From Paenibacillus sp. FSL R5-0766 (GTDB lineage: Bacteria; Bacillota; Bacilli; Paenibacillales; Paenibacillaceae), in NCBI RefSeq assembly GCF_037971845.1, contig NZ_CP150227.1:2976001-3040000 (forward strand): a stretch of DNA of 64,000 nt. The letters run 5' to 3'. Below, piece by piece: positions 34,662 through 42,067 of the stretch. Position 1 is the stretch's first letter. Each line of letters begins with the position of its first letter. The notes beneath the pieces are model-generated. The model saw only the letters and a list, made by a program, of their open reading frames with translations, was not told the DNA's origin and did no database searches. The translations under genes were made by a program, and so were the position numbers.

Positions 34662-35765
34662 TCAAAGCTTCCGCCTTGCCTCCATCCATAATCTGATATG
34701 TGAAACGAGGTAGAGCATGAGCGGCAGGTATATAAACAAAGGCACCCAGACATAGGGGGTAATCTGTTTGATAGCCAACACATATATATGTTCTGCGATG
34801 TTATCTGAAACAATAAAACCTAACACAAAAACAATGAGCGCACCTGCCCAGATCAACACGCGTTTACCAACAAACGGGAGAAGGATTTGAAGTGCGGCCA
34901 GGGCGGTATACATTTTAAGAAAGAGCTTGAAATATGCAGTAATGATGAAATAGATTACAGCGAACGGATTCAGATTTGTTATAAATCCACCGATATTCAC
35001 CATACCGGTTAGGGAATAGAACGGGTACAAGCTTTTCTCAAACAAGACACCACCAAAGATGGTAACTGCCAGCAGGTCGAACGAAAGAAAGCTGATTGAA
35101 GCGATTATGGTTGCCAGCAAAGTATATTTCCATATCTTTTCCGGTCGTGCAACCTGGGTCCAAATCATCGCCATTGCCAGCGTTTCTCCATAGGTTTGTG
35201 AAATGCCTTCTGGAAAAGTGGCCTTCAGCACAGGCGCCCAGCCATTCCACAGGATCGGTTTAAGCAGCTTGGGAGAAACAATATTGGAAAACAGAAGTAA
35301 AGTGATTTCCAAAACAAACAGAACAATAATAAACGGAACAAGCAATTCCCCCACCTTAGCAACATTACTCAGACCCAGGTAAAGGCCATACACGATGATA
35401 ACGAGGAATAACAGCATGATGACCATTGGTGGGGTGTCCGGGAGAATCGTTGTCGGAATCAGGTCTCTCAGATCAGCGAGGATACGCCCTGCATCAAACA
35501 AAAACAACAGTGGATATAGCCAGGCAATGGGCAAGCCAATCCATTTACCGAATTGTTTGGGATACCACTCGACAAGTGTAAGCCCCGGGTTCATGTTCAT
35601 AATTGAGATGTATACCCGAATCAGAAGAATACCGGAGGTAGCCGATATCAAACCGACAATCCATGCATCTCGTCCCGCACTGGCGGCAAAGCCAAAGATA
35701 ACGGTTGTACCGAGTTGAAATAAAAACGTAAGGCAAAATAGCTGATAACCGGATAACTTGATCAT
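34662..35765 (-). CDS. Spore germination permease, GerB family
   Basis: The 367-residue B subunit is an amino acid-polyamine-organocation-type transporter with about ten membrane helices: LSGYQLFCLTFLFQLGTTVIFGFAASAGRDAW, GLTLVEWYPKQFGKWIG, ILWNGWAPVLKATFPEGISQTYGETLAMAMIW and FYSLTGMVNIGGFITNLNPFAVIYFIITAYFKLFL. B subunits hold the germinant-binding site. AGGAG lies nine bases before the ATG. The usual order is gerA-B-C or A-C-B on one strand; here it is inverted and convergent with the gerC-type gene. It probably belongs to the same receptor. Confidence 0.93.
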   Translation of the reverse strand: MIKLSGYQLFCLTFLFQLGTTVIFGFAASAGRDAWIVGLISATSGILLIRVYISIMNMNPGLTLVEWYPKQFGKWIGLPIAWLYPLLFLFDAGRILADLRDLIPTTILPDTPPMVIMLLFLVIIVYGLYLGLSNVAKVGELLVPFIIVLFVLEITLLLFSNIVSPKLLKPILWNGWAPVLKATFPEGISQTYGETLAMAMIWTQVARPEKIWKYTLLATIIASISFLSFDLLAVTIFGGVLFEKSLYPFYSLTGMVNIGGFITNLNPFAVIYFIITAYFKLFLKMYTALAALQILLPFVGKRVLIWAGALIVFVLGFIVSDNIAEHIYVLAIKQITPYVWVPLFIYLPLMLYLVSHIRLWMEARRKL

Positions 35766-35903
35766 TGCTAAAATCTCCTGTTCTTGTTGATCTTCGAGAT
35801 CTCTCTCTCATTATCGACAAGTAAGAGGAAGGGTAAACTACGGTTATAACTTTTGGTCATGCACAGGATACACGTTGGATACGTTGATCTATGAAACGTA
35901 TTA

Positions 35904-35927
35904 AAGCCACGAGAACGTGGCTTTTTT
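35904..35927. terminator. Hairpin terminator near the nitroreductase 3' end
   Basis: AGCCACG (35904-35910) pairs with CGTGGCT around AGAA and is followed by TTTTTT on the plus strand; the minus strand has a weaker TTTAAT tail. The converging transcript that could use it is the minus-strand nitroreductase; the stronger polarity is plus. Confidence 0.6.
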
Positions 35928-35952
35928 GCTGTGTCATTTAACTACTTTTATG

Positions 35953-36585
35953 TTATTCAGCGTGCATTTTGTTGAAGCTAACATATTCGTTAATCGGTTT
36001 ACGGTAACCGCGTGGGCGCTGTTTGGCTTCCGACTTTTTGCCGATGGTGATCAGCATAACGGGTACGTAATGGTTAGGGATTTCCAAACTCCGTTGCAGT
36101 TCTTCCGAGTCAAAGCCAATCATTGGACAAGTGTCCCAACCGCGATCCTGAGCGATCAGCATCAATTGCATGGCAGACAGGCTGGCATTGCGAATCGCAT
36201 CCTCACGTTGGAAGAATCTGCCGCGGGATTCGTAAAATTCAGTGACACTTTGGGATTCCTGCTCGTATTGGAATGGAGTAAGCGCGCCCAGGTTCAGCAA
36301 GCCTTCGTTAATCGTGCGGATATGATGATGGGCGTTGACGTCGCCCAGTACCACGATGACCGCAGAAGCTGTTTTTACCTTATATTGCTGGGAAGCTTCA
36401 TAGACTTTCTCTTTCTGTTCCTCGTCTTTAATCACAAGATAGTGCGTGTGTTGTAGGTTAAAGGCAGATGGTGCAAATTTGTTAAGGGCAAACATCTCTT
36501 GCAGTTCCGAATCTGAAATTTCAATTCCTTCTTCAAAAATAACGGCCGATCTACGGTTTTTGACTAGATTCTCCAACTCACTCAT
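35953..36585 (-). CDS. Nitroreductase family protein
   Basis: The 210-residue FMN-dependent oxidoreductase carries the family start ENLVKNRRSAVIFEEGIEISDSELQEMFALNKFAPSAFNLQHTHYLVI (RRS-type FMN phosphate site) and LSAMQLMLIAQDRGWDTCPMIGFDSEELQRSLEIP, ending VPVMLITIGKKSEAKQRPRGYRKP, all typical. It resembles YodC/YfhC-type Firmicute enzymes that reduce nitro or quinone compounds with NAD(P)H. GAGGGA lies upstream of the ATG. No regulator gene is adjacent. Confidence 0.9.
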   Translation of the reverse strand: MSELENLVKNRRSAVIFEEGIEISDSELQEMFALNKFAPSAFNLQHTHYLVIKDEEQKEKVYEASQQYKVKTASAVIVVLGDVNAHHHIRTINEGLLNLGALTPFQYEQESQSVTEFYESRGRFFQREDAIRNASLSAMQLMLIAQDRGWDTCPMIGFDSEELQRSLEIPNHYVPVMLITIGKKSEAKQRPRGYRKPINEYVSFNKMHAE

Positions 36586-36715
36586 GGTAGTTTCCCTCGC
36601 TTATGTATGATTTATAAACTGACTATAACACACTTAGTTACTTTATGTAAGTATAATTTTAGAATAAGACAAGGATTGTCTGCCATACGCTAAAATAAAA
36701 CACTAGAGGTGATTC

Positions 36716-36955
36716 ATGAAAGCATTGATCGCAAGGTATATGGGAGGACATGACCCTCATGAATTTCGGGTATATGTGATCCAATCTTCGACGTTAAAAC
36801 GTTTTGTAGTCGTGGAGATTATTCTAGGCCCTATCGTGTACAATGTCGCACTTTATTTGTGCCATAATGCAATACTTGCTGGAGTAGGCTCTTGGGCTGG
36901 AACAGAAGGTCTGAAGAGACTGCCACTGGTCTTTAGAAAAATCGTTGGGACATGA
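36716..36955 (+). CDS. Hypothetical 79-residue protein
   Basis: An ORF of 79 codons with AGAGGTGA a few bases before the ATG. The protein starts MKALIARYMGGHDPHEFRVYVIQS and has a hydrophobic middle (FVVVEIILGPIVYNVALYLC, about residues 30-49) that could cross the membrane. I do not recognise a family. It is divergent from the nitroreductase gene. The good ribosome site and the membrane-type segment speak for a real gene; its small size and lack of a recognised family speak against certainty. Confidence 0.5.
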   Translation: MKALIARYMGGHDPHEFRVYVIQSSTLKRFVVVEIILGPIVYNVALYLCHNAILAGVGSWAGTEGLKRLPLVFRKIVGT

Positions 36956-36980
36956 TGAAGTGTGTAAATGAGAAATTAAA

Positions 36981-37012
36981 GCAGAAGAGGGCCAGTTGCG
37001 GCCCCATCTTCT
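36981..37012 (-). terminator. Possible terminator of the carboxypeptidase gene
   Basis: An inverted repeat AGAAGAGGGCC / GGCCCCATCTTCT with imperfect outer pairing lies about 80 bases past the stop of the minus-strand carboxypeptidase gene. On that strand it is followed by a T-containing stretch (GCTTTAATTT), which is weak. Confidence 0.4.
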
Positions 37013-37089
37013 CCTTCAGCCATGTTATCTATAGTCACGCATCTTTTATCTGATCTAATAACTGTCTAAGCTTTGGGTTCAAACCTGCC

Positions 37090-37863
37090 TTATTTGGCAC
37101 GTTCCAAATACTGCTCGAGCGTAAGTTTCTGGTTGGTAATCTCACCAGCAATATATACCCCTACATAACGTACATGCCATGGCTCATAGGAGTAACCAGT
37201 CAATTTCTCCTGATCTTTGCCATAACGGATGATGAATCCATACTTGTGGGCATTGGCTTTCAGCCATTTGCCTTCTTTGGTGTTGCCAAAGCTTTGCTGA
37301 AGATCATAACCGGCCGAAGCGCTTGATATATCCATGGCTAGACCCGTTTGATGTTCGCTTTGTCCTGGCCGAGCACTTGTTTTATTGGCAACAGCTTCAC
37401 CTTTGATGCTGGCATTACGGTCAAAGATCGATTTTTGGGTCGCATAAGAGCGATAGCCCGACACGGCTTTGATATCGATGCCGTCTTTTTTGGCAGCCGC
37501 AAATAATTTTTCAATCGCGGTTGCAGCCACTTTACGCATTTGTTTCTTCGGACTTGAACCTGAGAAGCTAAAAGGAATATTTGGTACAACCAAATCTTGT
37601 GGTGCATAAGTTGAAGGCAGATTTCTCTTTTTATTGACAAGTACAACTGTACTGGACACATTGGTCACGGTTGCCACATTTTTAATCGTTTTGATCGTAC
37701 GACCAGGTGCATTATCATGCAGAAATTGAGTGAAGCTAGAGCTTGCCGCAGACGCGACGGGATTCAGGCTTGAAGTGATGGGAAACGTAGTAAAAGCAGA
37801 ACCTGCTACAACAGAACCTATGAGAATTGTAGATATGATGGATTTACGAGTAAAAGGTTTCAT
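37090..37863 (-). CDS. D-alanyl-D-alanine / LD-carboxypeptidase, VanY/LdcB type
   Basis: The 257-residue protein has a signal peptide (KSIISTILIGSVVAGSAFTTFPITSSLNPVASA) and a zinc peptidase M15B domain. Metal and catalytic motifs are SGYRSYATQKSIFDRN, PGQSEHQTGLAMDIS (SxHxxGxAxD-type) and GYSYEPWHVRYVG (ExWHxR). It trims the D-Ala or tetrapeptide end of peptidoglycan stems outside the membrane. AGGAGG is ten bases before the ATG. The intergenic DNA upstream contains a reversed copy of the dispersed repeat family, reading in the same direction as this gene. Confidence 0.92.
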   Translation of the reverse strand: MKPFTRKSIISTILIGSVVAGSAFTTFPITSSLNPVASAASSSFTQFLHDNAPGRTIKTIKNVATVTNVSSTVVLVNKKRNLPSTYAPQDLVVPNIPFSFSGSSPKKQMRKVAATAIEKLFAAAKKDGIDIKAVSGYRSYATQKSIFDRNASIKGEAVANKTSARPGQSEHQTGLAMDISSASAGYDLQQSFGNTKEGKWLKANAHKYGFIIRYGKDQEKLTGYSYEPWHVRYVGVYIAGEITNQKLTLEQYLERAK

Positions 37864-37965
37864 GATGTGTGTTCCTCCTCGGAATATATGAATCTATATA
37901 CCGAGTATACTAGAGGATTATATCCATAGGTTCTCCAATTGTTTCCGAGTTGTAAACAAAGTTTG

Positions 37966-38197
37966 CTATAAAATCTGTCTAGAGGATATTTACCTTGCCA
38001 CTTCGATGACAGAACAACCTTCCGATCGCTGTTATCCCCTGATTTTTTTGATTCAATTTTATAATGGTGAAAATCTTGGGATAGCGTATGCTTCCGATGC
38101 AGCTTTCTTTCAGAAAGCTTTTAGGCGAACACTTCGTTTCTTCAGGTTTTTTTCTGTCCTCTCCGTTTCGTGTAAATGTTTAGTTCATCTTTTATAG
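37966..38197 (-). repeat. Dispersed inverted-repeat element, copy A3 (reversed, with insertion)
   Basis: About 232 bp with 8-bp terminal inverted repeat CTATAAAA / TTTTATAG. Read on the minus strand it has ATTTACACGAAACGGAGAGG, GACAGAA, GTGTTCGCC, the stem arms, GGGGATAACAGCGATCGG and TTCTGTC, as in A1 and A2. About 40 extra bases sit between GTTCGCC and the left stem arm and form their own hairpin (AGCTTTC/GAAAGCT at 38101-38120). A plus-strand frame of 63 codons inside it is not believable as a gene. Confidence 0.8.
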
Positions 38198-38246
38198 AGT
38201 CTTTTTTGCAACTCTGATAGAGGCATATAAAGAAAAGCACGTTAAA

Positions 38247-38276
38247 AAAGCCGTTGCATTAGATGCAACGGCTTTT
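38247..38276. terminator. Bidirectional terminator after the HesB-like gene
   Basis: AAAAGCCGTTGCAT pairs perfectly with ATGCAACGGCTTTT around TAG. T tracts exist on both strands. It follows the minus-strand HesB-like gene by about 50 bases. Confidence 0.9.
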
Positions 38277-38326
38277 GATGTGAAGAGAGATAATGCTAGA
38301 TTACTTCAAGTATGCTGGAGACTGTG

Positions 38327-38689
38327 TTATAGCATGCAGGCGTCGGATCCACCGGAGCTTCCCGCAGTTACTGCACGGGTGTCACGAACGCGAACGTTGG
38401 CGCTGAGCACACCAGAATCACTGCTTAATTTGAAAGAAGGATAATTCTCTTCTGTATCCAGCTTCATGTGTTGCTCTAGGTTCAGCTGCTGCTTCGGATC
38501 AACATAGAACGGAACCAGATTGGTTTCAATCTGCGCATCGAGAGCCGCAAGTTCATCAACAATGATAATAGCGATAACTCCGTTACATCCGCAACCTTCC
38601 AAGTCATAGATCACTTTGAAATATCCGGGTTGGTCATTCAAGCTTTCCGTCAATCGTTTTGCAGCCAAATCTGTAATTTGAATATACAT
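38327..38689 (-). CDS. HesB/IscA-like iron-sulfur cluster biosynthesis family protein (YqkB-like)
   Basis: The 120-residue protein carries the beta-sandwich HesB fold: MYIQITDLAAKRLTES, YDLEGCGCNGVIAIIIVDE, then VLSANVRVRDTR. True IscA/SufA proteins have one Cys near residue 35 and a C-terminal CGCG; here the only paired cysteines are in EGCGCNG (about residues 32-34) and one Cys is in the tail (DACML). That is the YqkB subgroup, whose cluster-binding role is not established. AAGGAG lies nine bases before the ATG. Confidence 0.85.
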   Translation of the reverse strand: MYIQITDLAAKRLTESLNDQPGYFKVIYDLEGCGCNGVIAIIIVDELAALDAQIETNLVPFYVDPKQQLNLEQHMKLDTEENYPSFKLSSDSGVLSANVRVRDTRAVTAGSSGGSDACML

Positions 38690-38797
38690 ATAGGTACACT
38701 CCTTTATATGTGGTCATGGTTGTAAGTGGTAAAAGAATTCATTCAGCTTCTATTCACATTATACCACTTTGGCAAAAATCAAAGCATTTATTTTCTT

Positions 38798-38809
38798 GAC
38801 TGATCAGTC
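38798..38809. promoter_or_regulatory. TetR operator before its own gene
   Basis: GACTGATCAGTC is a perfect 12-bp palindrome 48 bases upstream of the TetR start, in the context CTT-palindrome-TGGAAAA. The same flank TCTGGAAAA and a related palindrome occur at 39521-39534 before the neighbouring operon. Confidence 0.75.
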
Positions 38810-38856
38810 TGGAAAAGGTATTCTTTAGTTAATGAATAGGGAGGTGAGGTCTTAAA

Positions 38857-39441
38857 TTGGGAAGAGCCAAGGAGTTTGACACGGAGACTGTTCTAAGAAA
38901 AGCAACGTCTGTATTTGGAGCGTACGGTTATGAAGGTACATCTTTGAGCTTACTGCTGAGTGAACTTGGCATTGCGCGGCAAAGCCTGTATGACACCTAC
39001 GGAACTAAACATGATTTATTTGTCTCTGCTCTTAAATTCTATATTCAGCAGAAGACAGAGGCGGGGATCAAACTATTAAACGAATGCACAAGTGTGAGGC
39101 AAGGCGTGACGGAGTTGTTCAACGAAGCGGTTAACGTGTTGACAGACAACGAACGTCGTAATGAATGTTTCATCATTAATAGCGCGGTTGAACAGGCACC
39201 ACAAAATCACGAAATCGCGGCCTTTATTCAAACCACTAACCAACAAATGGAAGATGTTTTTCATACTGCGCTGTTACGAGGCCAGAGGAGTGGCGAACTG
39301 AGGCACGCAGAGGAAGAATTGCCCGGGCTTGCCCGTTTTCTGAATTATTCCCGACTCTCATTGACCTTTACGGCGAAGAGCGGTGCAAGCACAGAAGTGC
39401 TGCGGGATTTTGTACAGATGACCCTAAGGGCTATGGATTAA
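38857..39441 (+). CDS. TetR/AcrR-family transcriptional repressor
   Basis: The 194-residue protein has a TetR helix-turn-helix (AKEFDTETVLRKATSVFGAYGYEGTSLSLLLSELGIARQSLYDTYGTKHDLF, residues 4-54) and a C-terminal ligand domain with ECFIINSAVEQAPQNHEIA, resembling the regulator at 7908. It starts at TTG 38857 behind GGGAGGTGAGG. Operator-like palindromes lie before it and before the downstream NTF2-like/NmrA-like pair, so it likely represses both. It probably senses an electrophile or a drug-like compound, but nothing in the sequence identifies the ligand. Confidence 0.9.
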   Translation: MGRAKEFDTETVLRKATSVFGAYGYEGTSLSLLLSELGIARQSLYDTYGTKHDLFVSALKFYIQQKTEAGIKLLNECTSVRQGVTELFNEAVNVLTDNERRNECFIINSAVEQAPQNHEIAAFIQTTNQQMEDVFHTALLRGQRSGELRHAEEELPGLARFLNYSRLSLTFTAKSGASTEVLRDFVQMTLRAMD

Positions 39442-39520
39442 CGTTTTGCATGATTCGAGTAAGAATTCTTTACGTTTTCTTGAAAATGAACGCTTAGGGC
39501 GTTTATTTTTTGACTATTAT

Positions 39521-39534
39521 AGACCGATTGGTCT
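39521..39534. promoter_or_regulatory. TetR operator before the NTF2-like/NmrA-like operon
   Basis: AGACCGATTGGTCT has 5-bp perfect arms (AGACC/GGTCT) and is followed by GGAAAA, as at 38798. It lies 39 bases upstream of the first gene of the pair. Both sites share GAC(C/T)GAT..(G/A)GTCTGGAAAA. Confidence 0.75.
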
Positions 39535-39573
39535 GGAAAAAGAACGCCAAACAAACTGAAGGAGGAAATAAGG

Positions 39574-40020
39574 ATGACACAATCTCAACAGTTGGAAGCG
39601 GGCAATAGTATACCGTATCGGATCATGCATGGATTTACTCAATTGCTACTGGAGGGAAAACTGGAACAATGGTTGGAGCTATATACATCTGACGCTATTT
39701 TCGAATTCCCATATGCACCAGCAGGATATCCTCAGAAACTGGAAGGCAAAGCCGCAATTACGAATCATCTTCATAATCTGCTGGGGATGATTGAAATTCA
39801 GCAGTTTTCTGAACCGGTGATCTTGGCTGATTCCACGAAACAACAGTTTGTGGCTGAATTTACTTGTAAAGGGCGTTCATTAGTTACAGGCAAGCCATAC
39901 AACCAAACTTACATCTCTGTAGTGAGCCACTCTAATGGGAAAATTACACATTATAAAGACTATTGGAATCCGATGGTCGTACTCGAATCGGACTTAGGAG
40001 GAAGCAAGCATGATCAATGA
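39574..40020 (+). CDS. NTF2-like (SnoaL-type) protein
   Basis: The 148-residue protein shows the cone-shaped alpha+beta NTF2 fold: ITQLLLEGKLEQWLELYTSDAIFEFPYAPAGYPQKLEGKAAITNHLHNLLGMI and NGKITHYKDYWNPMVVLES, as in SnoaL-like polyketide cyclases and ketosteroid isomerase relatives. A specific reaction cannot be assigned. AAGGAGG is nine bases before the ATG. It overlaps the next gene by 11 bases, so the two are co-translated, and a TetR operator precedes them. The same NTF2-like plus NmrA-like pairing under a TetR regulator is seen in other Bacilli. Confidence 0.85.
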   Translation: MTQSQQLEAGNSIPYRIMHGFTQLLLEGKLEQWLELYTSDAIFEFPYAPAGYPQKLEGKAAITNHLHNLLGMIEIQQFSEPVILADSTKQQFVAEFTCKGRSLVTGKPYNQTYISVVSHSNGKITHYKDYWNPMVVLESDLGGSKHDQ

Positions 40021-40870
40021 TAAACCGTTGACACTTATTACGGGAGCTAATGGAAAGACAGGAAGCCGTGTTGCGGCCATACTTCAAAAGCATCAATATC
40101 CGGTGTGTTTGGCAGGAAGAACTAAACCATCTCTTTCTGGTTCTGCCGATCATTATGTCTATTTTGATTGGTATGATTCCGAGACATATGCGCCGGCGCT
40201 GAAAAATGTGAATCAGGTGTACCTTGTCATGCCAGTCATGGATATGAACCCAGAAGACGTCATCATTCCGTTCATCAAGGAAGCATTGTGGAACGGCGTT
40301 AAGCGATTCGTTTTACTTGGCAGTGCTTCAATTGATGAAGATGGTCCTATATTTGGCAAAGTACATCAGTATATAAAAGCCTATGCTCCTGAGTGGGCTG
40401 TATTGCAGCCTTCCTATTTTATGGAGAACTTTACGGAGGGACCGCATCGGGAGACGACGAAGCAACTCGGGAAAATATACAGTGCTACGGGTGACGGGAA
40501 AATTGGATTTGTTAGTGCAGATGATATCGCAGCGGTGGCCTTCCATGCTCTGACAGATGTTGTCCCTCATAATACGGAGCATATCATTACAGGGCCAGAG
40601 ACGTTGTCCTATGGACAGGTTGCAGACGTCTTGAGCCGTGTACTGGGTCAGTCCATTCAGCATGAATCTTTGTCCGATAATGAATTGAGGAACAGCATGA
40701 TTCGCGCAGGAATGTCAGAAGAATACGCTGCTGCCCTCGCAGGACTGGATGTGCCTATCCGGGAGGAGGGGAGAGAAGATCAAAGGACGAATACGGTGAA
40801 AAAATTAACGGGGAATAACCCGATTTCATTCGAGCAATTTATTCTAAATCATATGGGAGTATGGGAATAA
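40010..40870 (+). CDS. NmrA-like NAD(P)-binding oxidoreductase
   Basis: The 286-residue short-chain-dehydrogenase-like protein begins with a nucleotide-binding motif, LITGANGKTGSRVAAILQ (GxxGxxG type), then YVYFDWYDSETYAPALKNVNQVYLVMP, WAVLQPSYFMENF and GKIGFVSADDIAAVAFHAL, typical of the NmrA/azoreductase/ergot-EasG-like group. Its C-terminal part binds the substrate. Members are NADPH sensors or reductases. It overlaps the NTF2-like gene and is probably controlled by the TetR protein upstream. A terminator follows at 40899. Confidence 0.88.
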   Translation: MINDKPLTLITGANGKTGSRVAAILQKHQYPVCLAGRTKPSLSGSADHYVYFDWYDSETYAPALKNVNQVYLVMPVMDMNPEDVIIPFIKEALWNGVKRFVLLGSASIDEDGPIFGKVHQYIKAYAPEWAVLQPSYFMENFTEGPHRETTKQLGKIYSATGDGKIGFVSADDIAAVAFHALTDVVPHNTEHIITGPETLSYGQVADVLSRVLGQSIQHESLSDNELRNSMIRAGMSEEYAAALAGLDVPIREEGREDQRTNTVKKLTGNNPISFEQFILNHMGVWE

Positions 40871-40898
40871 TGGAAGAAATATTTTCATATTCAATGAG

Positions 40899-40926
40899 AA
40901 GACGGTGCCTAGTGCCCGTCTTTTTG
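40899..40926 (+). terminator. Rho-independent terminator after the NmrA-like gene
   Basis: AGACGG (40900-40905) pairs with CCGTCT (40916-40921) with an inner GC/GC, followed by TTTT. About 30 bases after the stop. Confidence 0.8.
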
Positions 40927-41045
40927 CATGTCTACCAGCATGTTGACATCGTTGATTCGAATATGGATCTCTCTCTAACCAGGGTCACTACGGAAAGCAG
41001 TGATTATACGAACACACTTTTGGGGAAATAGATGAGAATGAATGT

Positions 41046-41070
41046 TAGGGCGTGTCTGAAACACGCCCTA
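41046..41070 (+). promoter_or_regulatory. Perfect 10-bp hairpin in the leader of the compatible-solute transporter
   Basis: TAGGGCGTGT and ACACGCCCTA form a perfect 10-bp stem with loop CTGAA, ending 22 bases before the ATG of the ATPase gene and abutting its ribosome site. No T tract follows, so it is not a classical terminator. It may affect mRNA stability or translation, or be the binding site of a regulator. Confidence 0.6.
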
Positions 41071-41092
41071 GATAAAGGGGCGAAGAGAGCGA

Positions 41093-42067
41093 ATGATTCA
41101 GTTCGAAAATGTATCGAAACAATATCCTGATGGAACAACGGCTTTGCGTCAGGTTAACCTCAACATTAACAAGGGAGAATTGTTTGTCATGATTGGTCCG
41201 AGTGGATGTGGCAAAACCACCATGCTCAAAATGATCAATCGCCTGATTGAACGAACAGATGGAACCGTGCGCATTAATGAACGCCCAATCGATGAATACA
41301 ACATTCACGAATTGCGCTGGAATATCGGATATGTGCTGCAACAGATTGCACTATTCCCGCATATGACCATTGCCGAAAATATTGCAGTTGTTCCTGAACT
41401 GCGAAAATGGAAGTCAGATCAAATCAAGGAGCGTGTACATACGTTACTGGACATGGTGGGTTTGCACGGAGATACGTACAGTGAGCGTAAACCGTCCGAG
41501 TTATCCGGAGGACAACAGCAGAGAATTGGTGTATTGCGTGCACTCGCTGCCGATCCCGAGATTGTTTTGATGGATGAACCGTTCAGTGCACTCGACCCAA
41601 TGAGTCGGGAGAAATTGCAGGACGATATTCTGGATATCCAGCGTCAGATGAAAAAAACAATTGTGTTTGTCACCCATGATATTCAGGAAGCGATGAAGCT
41701 GGGGGATCGCATCTGCATTATGAAGGATGGACAGGTTATGCAGGTAGGCACTCCGGAAGAACTGATCCGACAGCCAGCTAATGACTTCGTACGTGAATTT
41801 GTTGGAAGTCCTAACGCGGATACGAGTTCACAATCTGATTTTGATCTCGAATCCATCATGTCACCACTCTCACCGGGTCATGTGCCAAAATCAGCCAAAA
41901 CTGCCGTTCCTGTATCCATTACGTTGATGGAGTTAGTTGATATCATGGCTTCCCATGACCATCTGCTGGTTGAAAATAACCGCCAGATTATTGGCGAGAT
42001 CAGTCGAGTTGATCTGATGAAATACTGGTCTGGTCAGTTACAGGAACGAGGTGAAGGACATGAATAG
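41093..42067 (+). CDS. Glycine betaine/choline-type ABC transporter ATP-binding protein (OpuCA/OpuBA-like)
   Basis: The 324-residue ATPase has Walker [11 protein letters not shown] loop [13 protein letters not shown], signature [15 protein letters not shown] and Walker [13 protein letters not shown]. After the ATPase domain (about 1-240) a shortened C-terminal region has one CBS-like segment ([39 protein letters not shown]); B. subtilis OpuCA has two CBS domains in about 380 residues. It energises uptake of compatible solutes in osmotic stress. It overlaps the fused permease gene by eight bases. Confidence 0.92.
   Translation: MIQFENVSKQYPDGTTALRQVNLNINKGELFVMIGPSGCGKTTMLKMINRLIERTDGTVRINERPIDEYNIHELRWNIGYVLQQIALFPHMTIAENIAVVPELRKWKSDQIKERVHTLLDMVGLHGDTYSERKPSELSGGQQQRIGVLRALAADPEIVLMDEPFSALDPMSREKLQDDILDIQRQMKKTIVFVTHDIQEAMKLGDRICIMKDGQVMQVGTPEELIRQPANDFVREFVGSPNADTSSQSDFDLESIMSPLSPGHVPKSAKTAVPVSITLMELVDIMASHDHLLVENNRQIIGEISRVDLMKYWSGQLQERGEGHE

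Noticed and set aside
38006..38197. Open frame of 63 codons between the carboxypeptidase and HesB-like genes
   Set aside because: It is entirely inside reversed repeat copy A3, so the open frame follows from the repeat sequence.
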